Positions 52,726 to 64,000 of a stretch of 64,000 nt of DNA are shown in pieces. Below the pieces are notes generated by a model, which was not told the origin of the DNA, made no database searches, and was given only the letters and a program-made list of their open reading frames with translations. Origin of the DNA: Carnegiea gigantea (lineage: Eukaryota > Streptophyta > Magnoliopsida > Caryophyllales > Cactaceae); the NCBI GenBank assembly GCA_029747015.1, contig JAKOGI010003118.1:1-64000 (forward strand), given 5' to 3'. The position numbers and the translations under genes were made by a program. Numbering within the stretch: the first letter of the stretch is position 1; every line of letters starts with the position of its first letter.

Positions 52726-54297
52726 TATATTATATTATATGTAGTGTCCTGAATTTATAAATGCAAGATCACAAATATAGAACACTGTGATCTTGTTTTG
52801 GTTGAATGAATGGACCCTTGGACAAATATAAGATATTTTATGGTTGAGTCATTGAGTGTCTAGTTATTTGGATGAGCACTACACTATAAATGGTGAAGAT
52901 GGAATAATCTTTCCTTCTTAAGTAAAGAAGGACGTAATGGTACACGTCAAGTCAATTTCTTTTCAATGGTGGTTATCGTTAAGCTTTGGACATCTTTTTA
53001 TGTGAATTACTGAGCCATTAATTTTCCCTATATCTGTACACTTGTGGTGTGCTCAACGAATCAACTTAATCAAAAATTTAAACTGATGGTTAAAGATTAA
53101 GGAATTGATTTCATATTCTAACATGCTCCATCATCTGAATGCCCTTTAAGTTTGAAGCATGGATGCCACAGAAGCTTCTCCTATCTTGTGCAATAAATAA
53201 ATATAGGGAAATGTCCGTTTGCAGTAGAGAAATATTAGCTCTATGTAATGGTGGAAGTTGGAATTTCACTATTATATGAAGCACAGATTTAGAGTAACTT
53301 GTGGGTTAAAATTGTAGGAAATTTTCTTATTATCCTTGTCTATGATACTACTAGTTATCTTGACTGTATTCGCAATTTTTTAATGTGTATTTGTCATACA
53401 AGCGGTTGTTAATGCATGTTTCGCCAATGTGACTTGCAGGGGTATAATCTTACGGGTGTATAATATAGACTTTGTTGTTATTGTTGAGTCTTAATTTCTT
53501 CTATGTGGGCTATTCATTAACTCTGCCATGACCCCTCCCTTGCCAACACCACTGGTTTCTATTCTTCCACAGTCACATGGTTCAGATCATCTTCCTCAAA
53601 TCCTATAATCTCACACATATCCAGAAACTTTAAAACTTTGCAGGCACCAAAAGACAACAAAAGAGGTTGCACTTTCATACAAAATTTTATACTTGTTTAA
53701 AAATAATGAGTATAATTTTGAGCTGAACTTTTAACTATGTTGAGTTTGTGCCTTCATTTAAACTAAACAAAAATTTAATCAAGACAATTGAAATGTTTTT
53801 TTTTTTTTAATGTGAGATGGAAAAAGGCTAATGTCTCTTTATAAAGGTATAATCACCACAACCTATATGTATGGCTGATGAAGTAAAGTTTCTTTGTGGA
53901 ATCCCTAAATAATAAGCCCTCATAATAAGATTCCCGATATTATGGGGTTCTTCTGTACCGTATTTTTTGTTCTTTAACAATTCAATAAATGAATGTATCC
54001 CAAAAAGAGAACTAGTGGGGCACTATTTTGTGCGTAACTCCACCCTAGTCTATACACTAAAAATTGATAATGTGGGCTCAGTATGACTCCAAACTGCTTC
54101 CAAATGCTACTACTCCTAACTATTACCGATACGTATAATTTTAATGTCAAACTGCTTCATACCATTGCTAACACTCTACACCTCTTCTAACTGTTAACTT
54201 TTAATGCTAATTGCTCCTAGTTATGAACAACTAGCTAGTTTTAAGTGTTGAAACAAATATACCCTAAGAATTCATGGTAAATTTTTTAAGAAATTCA

Positions 54298-54465
54298 TTT
54301 TTTTTTAGGGAGTCCTGAATCCTCCATTTCACTAGAGTCAAGCTATTGTTGGCCCAATAAAGGATCGAGCTCCCCCATTACAGATTTTCTCCATTCATAA
54401 GACTCAAACTCACGACCTTGCTTAAGGGAAACAAGTATCATACCACTTGAACCAACCTTTGTTGG
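54298..54465 (-). mobile_element. tRNA-derived SINE, copy 2
   Basis: On the minus strand an A-box-like GGTTCAAGTGGTA is followed by a B-box-like GAGTTTGAGTC, and the element ends CCCTAAAAAAAA. The flanks TTAAGAAATTCA (54286-54297) and TTAAGAAATTTA (54466-54477) are a 12-bp target duplication with one mismatch. It is homologous along its length to the element at 10392-10558. Confidence 0.85.
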
Positions 54466-55377
54466 TTAAGAAATTTACTCAGACAACTTAACCTCAATTT
54501 GAGGTTTCAAGTTTGACCAGTTTTAGCTGCAAAATAATCAAATGAAAGAGATAAAATTAAAGCAAAAGAGGAAAAGGAGATAAAGAGAGGAAAACTAAAT
54601 AAAATAAAATAAAATAAAATAAAAGGACATCAAAATTTAGGGAAAGTGATAAGAGAAATGAGGATTGAATAGAGTGGGTCATGATTCTGACAATTCAACA
54701 ACTTTGCCTGAAGCTCAAAGCAAACCCCCAACGTATTCATTCATTCATTCATTCATTCATTTGTTTGCGCTTTGCACCCGCAAAAAGAAAGCCTCCCTCT
54801 TTCTCTCCCAGCCTCTAACAAATTTTACTTTGCGTAAACTTCACCCCAACTACTATATATTATACACTCCTACTTATTGCGTTTCATCATACTAACTATA
54901 TACCAACTTGATGATTTGCAACTCCACCAGAGAATCAACTTTTTGCATATAATGTGAACAAAGGTCACATATATGATCCTTCCCACTTGTATGTATATAC
55001 ACCTCATCTTTTCGACAGATGTCGATTAGTGCAATTAGTAAAGTCTGTGAAAATTCTCAGAGATTTGAAAGTTAAATCTTACTTGTATCGACTTTTGTGT
55101 CTCCCTTTACACCAAAGAGAAATATGTCTCGTATTTTCTTGTTGTTTCAGTTTGATATGAAGTTGACGAGAAGGTTATGTTTAATTAATTAATATCTAGT
55201 CATGTTAGAGTTGACAAATCATATCATCTAGGAACATGTTCAATTAAGGTCTTTTCTTGACTAATCCATAATATCGGTTCTACATGTCATATTGTTTAGC
55301 TGGTTTTTTTGATATGGGCCAAATGGCCAACTTCTTGCTTGGTTACCCCTTTCAAATATATGTTGGTTCTTTATGTA

Positions 55378-55671
55378 GGCCATGTTATCTTCGACTTATT
55401 TTTTGTAGGATAAGTCTAAATAAGTTTAGTTCAGAAAGTTCAGAATAAGTTTAGTAAATAAGTTCAAAATAAGTTCAACGCATAAGTTCAAGATAAGTTC
55501 AGTTGCGAATAAAATTCAGTAAATAAGTTTAGAAATTTTCTTAATAAGTTAAGAATATGCTCAGTTCAGAATAACTTCAGAACAAATTCCGCAAATAATT
55601 TCAGAATAAGTTCAGCAAATAACTTTAGTTCAAAATAAGTTTGGACAAAATAAGTTGAAGAGAATAGGGCC
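55378..55671. mobile_element. MITE made of AATAAGTTCA-type repeats (294 bp)
   Basis: The ends GGCCATGTTATCTTCGACTT and, on the other strand, GGCCCTATTCTCTTCAACTT form an inverted repeat of at least 20 bp, extending into TATTTT. The flanking triplets are GTA and TTA, so a 3-bp target duplication is possible but not exact. The interior is a string of degenerate 10-mers around AATAAGTTCA. Confidence 0.7.
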
Positions 55672-58514
55672 TTAGTTGTTTGATCGAATAACATAATGCA
55701 AACAAGTCTTGTCAGCTTTATGTGTAAGTGTAACTTACCGATCCAAATTCATTTAACGCAGTCCATAGACGTGAAAAATCCAACAATTGGACCCAAAATT
55801 CAAACCACCAAACCAAAAAATGGAAAGCCTCAAACATTTACTCTATGGGCATGGGATTTACAAACCTAATGTCCTTCTTCCACATGCACACATATTTGGG
55901 ACATTGCATACTCCTCACTTACAAAACGCAACGTTCTTGTTTCAATCTCTTCCTTGGACAATGCGGCCTTCCAGGGATATCATCCCACTATGTCACTACT
56001 ACCCCGACTTCATGATGACACCAGCCACTCCTCCTGCTGGATCAAGGGTTTCATGGAGACTGCACCATAGATCCCAATATGGCTCGTACATTGCGTAGGA
56101 GAGTTGATCCTGATACCAAATTGTAATGCCTCAAAAATTCTAATTTATTTTATTACTAATGTTTAACCTAATAGAAACACTAAATATTAATAATAAAGCA
56201 AATTAGAAATTTTGGAATGATACAATGTGTATATATTTCTATGTCACTACTCACCATAGTACTTGTGATCTGCACCAGCTTTAATTCTCACTGCATAAAT
56301 CCAAAACTCTTACGCACGCATTGTAATTACGTGCATGTCTTTTTTCATAATATTACCAAACCTTCAACATGGTTAGCACTTAGCACCGAAAAAGCGGTGA
56401 TTTTGGCCATCTAGAATTTCAATATTATATCGTCACATGACCTTTTTACTTTTGGGGTTATAAGCTAGTTCTGTGCAATTACATTATCATGTTACATTGA
56501 TCCTCATTTTGGAGTTGATAGTTCCCTTTTTTTAAAAAAAAATTGCGCGTATGAGACGTAAATATCAATATATGCGGAATTTTAAACCAAGTCTTTAGCA
56601 CATAATTAAATACGTTGGGACAGGACGAGGATTCCCCGCCTAATTGCCATCCCTAAGCTCAACTAGTTGGCAGTTGACACCCACATTTTGGAGTTGATGG
56701 TTGCCATTGTCCATACATGCCATGCGTGTTACCCTGTCAAATTTGGATTGTTTACGTGGTGTTTAAATTTTAAATTAACAATTAAATAAAACCCAAAAAG
56801 AAGTTTAAGAACCAAAAACAAAAAAAATCTAGCCAGACATAATTTCACATGACAAATAGTTGGGAAATGCCACGTGGAGCATCATGGTTCATCCTTTTCT
56901 TTAAGTGCACTCAAAGTCATGAAAGAGCATGAACACAAGACAAGCATAATAGCAGTAGTAGTAATATTTTCCACCACCCTTAACCCCACAACACATAATT
57001 CCATTTCATGTTTGATTTTTGAACCGTCCAAAGGCGCCTAAGATTAGGCCTTGCGACACTTTGAATTTAAAGTCCAAAAGATCCAAGCACTTTGAATTTG
57101 AAATCTACAAGATGCAAAATGCAAACACAATTCCAATTTTTGAATTTTCAATCAAGTATGTTTATAATTTTTTTAAAAACTTTACATAGTAAACATAATT
57201 ATCGAACTCCCGATCCAAATATTACAATCTTACGATTCTGTGATCCAAAAACTCTTCACCAATCTTACTTCCACTAGAATCTTAAAGTAATTAGTATCTT
57301 ACGATCCTAATTTAGTTTTAAAAAGTTTATGGTAGAATCATAATACGATTATAGGGGGATGTTTGGTAACAATATCTATTTGAAAAAAAAAATTAGTTAT
57401 TTGGGAATATTTTAGCTGCTTTGCCTAAGTCAAATAACTAAAGAATGTTTGATAAAAAAACTATTTGCAATAGCTATTAGGCTCCGAAAAGCCCCTTTTG
57501 GAAAAGTACTTTTTTATTTTTTTAAAAAAATTAAATAGAAAAGACACTATCTTGAAGTATCAATTCCAAATAAAAAAAAGGAAAAAAACTCGACAGATTG
57601 TAGATGATTCGAGTGGAGGAGATAGTAATATTACAATTTTTCTATCTAATGGTTGAAACTATTTATATGATCTTTTTGGGCTATCAGCGATAAGTTGTTT
57701 GACAGATCAAAATAAAATCTCAATCCTTTTTCAATAAACAATCTTTTCCATAATTCTATATCAGTGTATGTAACAAGGAAAAATAATAGAATTAGCAAAT
57801 AATATAGAAGGAAATGAGATCCTCCTTGATTTTTCACCAAAAAATGGAATTATTATCCCATGTAAATGATATTATCTTTTAACACCCTTTCGCATTTAAA
57901 AGATACCTTTTCGCCAATTCTCGTCCTCACATGTGAAGAGGAAAACATAGTGATGGTATACTCTTGAACTTTTTCTTTTTTCGGGTTGATTAAGCGACAA
58001 TGCTTCATACTATTGTAAGTGCACGATGTCAACTTTAACATATCGACATTATTTGTTACCAGTCTTAAGATGATATTAAGATAGATGTTCGATACCACAA
58101 CTACAAAAAACGAATACGAAATAAAAATTACGCAGGTGCTGCTCTTGAAAGAAAATTCGATGAATTTATGCTACTAAAAATATCTTTTACTGATTGGAAA
58201 ACCCAAAAAAAAAAAGCCAAAAAAACAACCTTCACTACTTCAAACCTAAGTGCTAAAATTAAATTAACCAGTTTTAACACTAGAACTTGAGAAACTACAA
58301 CAAATATATTAGCTATACTACTGAAAAATTCAACTGCCCTTCCTAAAATCTGTTACAACTACCCTGCCAACCGACACCAACCCCCCAACCAAAATTGTAC
58401 AACTGAACCGGACACTCCTAAACCCGAACCACCACCCTGAATCCGGTTCCCTATTCCCTCTGTCTAGCTACTACAAATCGAACCACCCTAAACCGGGTTC
58501 ATAATTTCCTCCCT

Positions 58515-59666
58515 CTAGCTACTGCAAACCGTCGAAGCCGAACCGGTGGGCGATTGAGCCGTCTCCATCTCCTTTTTCCGCCTCATCTCCAACACCTTCC
58601 GATGACTATTCGAGTGAATTTCGCTCGAAAAGGTCGGACTACAAGCCGGTCTATACTCCGGAAACAGCCGGCCGGACTTGAACCGGACCCCACAAGCGTT
58701 ACATAGCGTTTTGGGCCCGGCTGGACCGGCCCGCCACTGCGGGGTTTTTGTCACCTGACAATGGCTGCACCGCCTCTGAACCGCCGGTACGGTTGATTCA
58801 CATGCCGGCTTTTTCTTCTGCTTTTTAAGTGACGGTTTTGATAACTCAACCGGCGGAGAAAACAAGAGAGTTGAAACCGGCGAAGGCGGTGTCGAGGAGG
58901 ATGATGACTCGGTTTTCGGCGGAGAACCGAGAAACATAAACCGGGTTCCGGCAGTTCTGGGCCGCTTACTTCTGGGTTTATGGGGCACCGCCGATGGGAT
59001 GAGAAGAACTCGAGTAACTCCCAGCTTTCTCCCCGGTTCGACCGGCGCTGAAAACCCGGTTTTCTTGTTCTGGGTGTCGGAGATTGAATTTGGGTATGCA
59101 AGAGCATGCTCTGGTATTGAATCGTCCATCAAATGCGACCATAATTCAAGCTCTTGTACATCATCCACCTGTCCCACCAAAAAAAAAAAAAAAAAACCAT
59201 TAGAAAACATTAACTTAATTATTACCACAGCAAATTTATTTCATAATTGAACTTATAAGGAAAAAAATCCTGAAAAATCCCATAAGAATGAAATAAAATA
59301 AACTCAATTATTCTCACAGAAATAATTTAATTTCTGACAAAAACCACAAAAAAACCCTGAAAAAACAAAAAAAGAGAGAGGTCTTACCGGAATAGCAAGG
59401 TCAGGGGCGAAATTGAGCGAGTCGGAGTTGGAATCGTCGAGATGTTCTTGAGAAGAGGAGAGAGAAAGCGACGAAGAAGCTTTTTTTTCTTCGTCTTCTT
59501 CGAAATTTTCTTCGTTTGGGAGGTCAAAAAACTCATCAATTGAGAAATCATCTCCACCGTTGATGCACCAAAAATCGTCCGGAAATCCTTGTGGGTTTGT
59601 GGATTTCATGGCGAATTCTGAGAAAAAGCTTGATTTTAACGCTCTGGCTGCCTCCATGCGCTCCAT
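58515..59666 (-). CDS. GATA zinc-finger transcription factor (plant subfamily I type)
   Basis: A DNA-binding regulator of GATA-containing promoters. Two exons, 59388-59666 and 58515-59168, join in frame to 310 residues. The single finger is C-x2-C-x18-C-x2-C (Cys at about 227, 230, 249, 252: [16 protein letters not shown]...[15 protein letters not shown]), followed by the plant-typical [13 protein letters not shown]. Upstream are an acidic N-terminus (about 50-65, [11 protein letters not shown]) and basic patches ([15 protein letters not shown]) likely to serve nuclear import. Two ATGs lie close together (MERMEA), and I took the first. Upstream, CAG followed by GTAAAT at 59845/59844 and an AAAACAG acceptor near 59683 suggest a leader intron. 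Two-exon structure, length and finger type fit subfamily I; no CCT or TIFY domain is present. Confidence 0.94.
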
Positions 59667-59683
59667 TTATACTCGAACAATCT

Positions 59684-60040
59684 GTTTTCAACACCCAGAA
59701 ATGCCCACAAAATTAATTTAATCTGTAACGTTCTACAGAGGGAGAATTGAACAATAAATAGCAGTGAAAATTAAAGGGCGTTTCGAATTAGTAGTTGTTA
59801 ATTAAGGGAAGCAATATGAATATGAAGACACCGTATATATTTACCTGATTGATAATATATGGGATTCTGGGGGAGGAGGATGAAGACGAAAGGGTAAAGT
59901 GTGTGTGTGTGAGAGAGAGAGAGAGAGATTTTGAGGAGAAAAGGAGGAGAGAGAAAGTGAAGGAGGTGGGTAGCAGTTGGCTTGGGTTAAAGGAAGACTT
60001 GAGTTGAGAGGACCAGCACTGCACTGCACTGCACTGCACT
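59684..60040 (-). other. Leader intron and 5' UTR exon of the GATA gene
   Basis: The donor is at 59845 and the 5' UTR exon extends to about 60040, including a GA/TC tract (about 59910-59930) and five GCACT repeats (60016-60040). Confidence 0.5.
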
Positions 60041-63000
60041 AAAAGAAAGGCTACTTCAAGGGCGGGATAGGTGGGTGGCTTATCTTCAAATATTATTGAA
60101 AAACTTTTTTTAAAAAAAAAAAAAGACAGAGAGAAAAAGAATAAAGAAATTAAGCTACGGATATTGGATTTAAATAATATAAATTTTAAACAATTTACTT
60201 ATGAAAAATCTCCAACATTTTAAACTTTCGGTCCGTTTCTTTGATTTTATACTTCAAAAAATTACATGAGTAATGAGCCAGCGTTAGAACAACAAGTAGT
60301 GATTCTCTTTAATCATAAATTATTGGAAACAAGCAGTATAAGTTCATATTATTAGTGACCTAACCTTCAATGTATGTCATTGACCCGAATATTTTAATTA
60401 AATTATATCATAGTTTTATAAGGTAATTGCAAAGATACATAGTTTCGTTCTTTTTTGAAATTTCCTTAGCTTCCATAATTTTATCGATCGTTGCTTGCAA
60501 TAAAACAAGCAAGAATTATATAGCCCGAAGTTATAATTAAATAATAATAGTAAAACACACAGTCTCAAGTGTTACCTATTGCTTTATAGTTTTGTTTCTT
60601 TTTTTATTTGGAAAAAATTTTCTTTTTAACGTATCTTTTATTGCTAAACATGTCAACATATGTAGGATAAACATTCTAATTTTAATCGATATAGTAACAT
60701 TTACATGATTTCATTAAATCTCTGTGATGCCATTTGAAAGAGATGACTATAAATATTTCTAGTGTACTATTTTGTAAATAATCCCAACTGATTTATTTCA
60801 CAAAATCTTCAAAATAATACTTTAAATTTGAAGTTTAAAACTCACATTTTACTGTATTACAATTATTCTTTTTAGGAAGTTAATCCTGAGGTTTTTAAAG
60901 TGATTCTTCCATGTTGAATTTAGCAACATATATGTAGTAACTCATATTTAAATATGTATTTTGACTTTTATTTTTTGAGAAATAAAAATGAAATTTCATG
61001 TGATTATATGGTGCTAATTATATATTTAAGATAGTAGCTTATCACATCGAATATAGAATTCGGTTATAAAGTAACAATGCTAAATTTTATTTATCCAAAA
61101 TTGTATTGAAATTAAAGATTTTGTGTGAATATCCTAAATATTATGAGTTTTGGGTTAAAGAATTGTGTTATCTGCAATTAGTTTAGTCTATATAGGAAAT
61201 AGCTTACCAATTACAAATCTTTTCATTCCATAGACTCACACTTGATTTTTTTTTTTTTAAATAAAAACAAGTGTCAAATTAATTGTATTAACCTGTACAA
61301 ATAAAGACATCTCATAATTTTTTTTTTTTATGTATCTCATAAGAAAAAATCAAATTCAAATAAAAAAAGTAATGTCCAAAGGAGAAGATACTCAACTCAA
61401 AATTTTATATTAAATAATTTGGCGGCCTATATAAAATAAACTATTTTATTTATTAAAAAAAATCTGTGGGGGATGACAACTGGACTGAGTAAGGAAACAG
61501 GATGTGGTGAGGAGGTAAACAAAAAAATAAAATAAAATGAAGGATTTGACTAATAGTGGGTTAGGGCGTAGGCCCTGATAGTCGGACCGAATCCACCGTT
61601 CCACGTAGAATTGTCAACATCGTTTTCTGGGTCCAACCCAAGCAAAATGCATGCCCACTTGCATCACTTCCAGAAATTCTAAAACCCAAAATAAATTTAA
61701 AAAAAAAAAAGGTAAGCTTTGTGCATCTCATCATTTTCCTTTTTTTTTTTTGGATTGAAATAAAGAAATATAGAAAAGAGCCTCCCATTTTTGTTCATAT
61801 GTATTACATGTACCTGATGTTCAATACCACAAGGGGGGGGTGGGGGGGACAGAAAATAATCAAGGTTGATTTTGCTGTTCTTGTCCTAGGTGAGTAGGTC
61901 TATTTAGAGAACAAGAAACATATAAAATCTTATAATTAAATGGGAATTGGTATATTTGAAATTTTACGTAAGAAGAAAATAAAAATAGTAACGTACACAT
62001 TAATTAAAAAAGTATCACTATAGTACCATTGTTAATATGACTAAGACTTCTGACGTGGAAAAATAAGATGATATAATGTCATTTGACATTTCTAGGTGAT
62101 TCGTCTAAGTACATATAAGTTTTTCTAAAAATGTCAAACTGATCTTATAAACACGTACAGATTAGTAATAATAACTATTGCAAAAAAAAGGTCTTTGGAA
62201 TAGTACATAATTTTGAAAATCTAAAAATTATTGTTAAAAACAAATTGTGCTTGGTAAAAATAACCCATTGAGAAATGGATTTGAAATCATGACATATGAC
62301 TTACCTAAATTCAATTTGGACATGAAAAAGAAAAATAAAGTGGACAAGATACATGTTATAGTTAATTTACTAAGTTTGTGCTCAAATGTGATATATTATT
62401 ACGTGTCTCACGAGTCATGACTCCATCTATTAATGTCAATATTTTTGTGTAAAGAGGTTTTTGAGAATATTTGAAAGTAAACATCTCTGCTTTCATACGA
62501 GCTATATTGTGTATACATGCTCCGGGCTTTTTTTTAGGCATAGTATTTGGATATGTAATACTTTATTAGCGACATTACAACAAATGACAAATTTTCTTCA
62601 ACAAATTCAAGCGGTTTTTCTGATGACTTTTTAAGGTAAACCATGCATTATCACGAATCCATGTAACAAATGCATTTGAACGTTCCGATAGTCCATTGTT
62701 TTCATAGCCACAAAAAAAGAATTTTCAAGAAAAAGAAAAAGAAATGAGGAATAAAAGAAAATCAAAGAAAAAGAGAGGGGAAAAGAAAGGAGAGGTAGCA
62801 ATTAAATTAACTTGAAAAATGGGGATATTTTTAGGTTGGGGGGGGGGAGATGGAAAACCAGAAATAAAGCGCGTTAATTGCGCCGGCGTTTTGGCGGGTA
62901 CCCGTTTTGCTAATAGTACCCGGGAAAGTGATACTTGTATCCGCGTGATTAACCAGTCAGGCCAAAAGAAAAGGAAAAAAAAAAGAAAGGGAAAAGAGGC

Positions 63001-64000
63001 TCACGGGAGATAAGTGGGGACTAGCGGCGTCGTTGCATTATGAAAGCATTTCCAGCTAAAATTTCAATTTTATGGAATTCTAGCACTTAGTAAAAAGTTT
63101 CACAATTATAAAATTTGTATTTATTTGCTTTTTCAACATGTGGAACTTAATTTTAATCATCTAATAAAAATATTTGTCATGAACCCACCTTATAACACAC
63201 AACTTATTTTTTAAAATTATTTAAAAATTATATACTTACTCAAAAAAAAAGAAAAAATCAAAAAAATATTAAAAGATGCCAAAAGTTGGCCCGCAGGGAG
63301 AAACATCTGCCCGTTCTCCACCGCGTGGCACTCCACCCTTTCTCCTCTCATATTGCGACACACGACATAGGGGGACCCGCGTTCCTGCTTCCATCCTCGG
63401 CTGCGAATGCTCTGAAGAATCAATTTTCCAAGTTGCGGCTGTTTCATTCGTATTATTTGATTAGATGATATGACTTTGCCTTCTTTAATTGGAATTTCTA
63501 CAAATTATTGCTTGAAGTATATCTAATTTCGGGTATTTTTTTTACTTATGAGAAGTATTTATTCGTAGTTGTTGCTTAAATATGCTAAATAATGCTTAAA
63601 AATATTGATTCATGTTTAAATATGTTGAATCATACTGAAATATGTTGAATAGTTGAAGTTAATAGTGCTGAATTGTAATAAAAGTTGTTGAATGCTTATG
63701 ATAAGTATTTATAATAAGTCGAAAAGAGTATGTCATGTTTTGAAAACAGTTATACTCTTGAATTGATCAAGTTATAGATTGAGAGAAATTGAAAAGAGTG
63801 TGACAAATAATTGATTAACTTGGATGCATGGTGTTGCAGTGAACGTATGTCAAAATCTTCAGCTGCAATATGGACACAGAGTTTTATTACTGAATGTCGT
63901 TATATGATGGTGAGAATTCAGAAACTTACGTATGTTAACAAATCGTATTTCCTATAAGCCTTAACCTAGCACGCATGTTCTCCCCTTGCTTCGTTTAGTC
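60041..64000. other. AT-rich intergenic region, right end
   Basis: Mostly AT-rich DNA with poly-A/T runs and a G-run near 61832-61849. Two GC-richer islands at about 62868-62960 and 63276-63430 could be promoter or leader sequence of a gene outside the window, but no coding exon is recognisable. From about 63560 to 63730 the word TATGTTGAAT and variants recur. Confidence 0.5.

Larger units (their letters stand above)
52133..58514. other. Long intergenic region
   Basis: Contents: a (TA)n microsatellite at 52661-52721, a SINE at 54298-54465, (AAAAT)n at about 54598-54624, (ATTC)n at about 54735-54761, a MITE made of AATAAGTTCA-type repeats at 55378-55671 and a short MITE-like piece starting GGGGATGTTTGGTAAC near 57356. 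An open frame at 55787-56098 (103 codons) lacks recognisable features. The right end should carry the 3' UTR of the GATA gene. No gene is supported. Confidence 0.6.

Noticed and set aside
55787..56098. 103-codon + strand frame
   Set aside because: No recognisable domain and ordinary composition; it could be a decayed element, but nothing supports a gene.

Overview
The window is nuclear DNA of a flowering plant, most likely a eudicot. Base composition is AT-rich, and protein genes are split by GT-AG and some GC-AG introns. They include a plastid-targeted fructose-bisphosphate aldolase, a secreted GH9 endo-glucanase, a lignin-pathway CYP84A-type P450 and a class A GATA factor. Intergenic DNA carries SINEs, MITEs, LINE debris and microsatellites. 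I cannot name the species.

Layout: (1) 1-14.5 kb is gene-poor and holds four small intronless genes, all on the + strand (4666, 9303, 11078, 13825). Their 102-139 residue products share a Gly/Asn-rich C-terminal repeat. They form a diverged tandem family that I do not recognise and are the best candidate for something undescribed. (2) 15.3-27.3 kb is a minus-strand block: plastid aldolase (6 exons), an acidic nuclear-type protein of unknown function, tRNA-Glu(CTC), and a four-exon GH9 endo-beta-1,4-glucanase. (3) 29.2-34.4 kb is a minus-strand RS-rich CCHC zinc-knuckle gene whose expected second exon appears to be missing while the reading frame is kept. (4) 36-43.3 kb is repeat territory with a dead, 5'-truncated L1-type LINE and a second LINE fragment. 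(5) 45.1-48.9 kb is a seven-exon + strand gene for a mitochondrial DUF1640/FMP32-type coiled-coil protein. (6) 50.2-52.1 kb is a two-exon CYP84A-like ferulate/coniferaldehyde 5-hydroxylase. (7) 58.5-60.0 kb is a GATA zinc-finger transcription factor. The rest is AT-rich intergenic sequence.

The conserved genes belong to separate processes (Calvin cycle/glycolysis, cell wall, RNA binding, mitochondria, lignin, transcription), and nothing suggests a functional cluster. The four-gene family at the left end is the exception: the members are adjacent, co-oriented, similar in layout and share promoter elements. Mobile elements could be resolved to their target-site duplications: a hAT-like MITE family (3 copies, 8-bp duplications), a Tourist/Harbinger-like MITE built of about 10-bp repeats (4 copies, 3-bp duplications), and a tRNA-derived SINE (2 copies, about 12-bp duplications).
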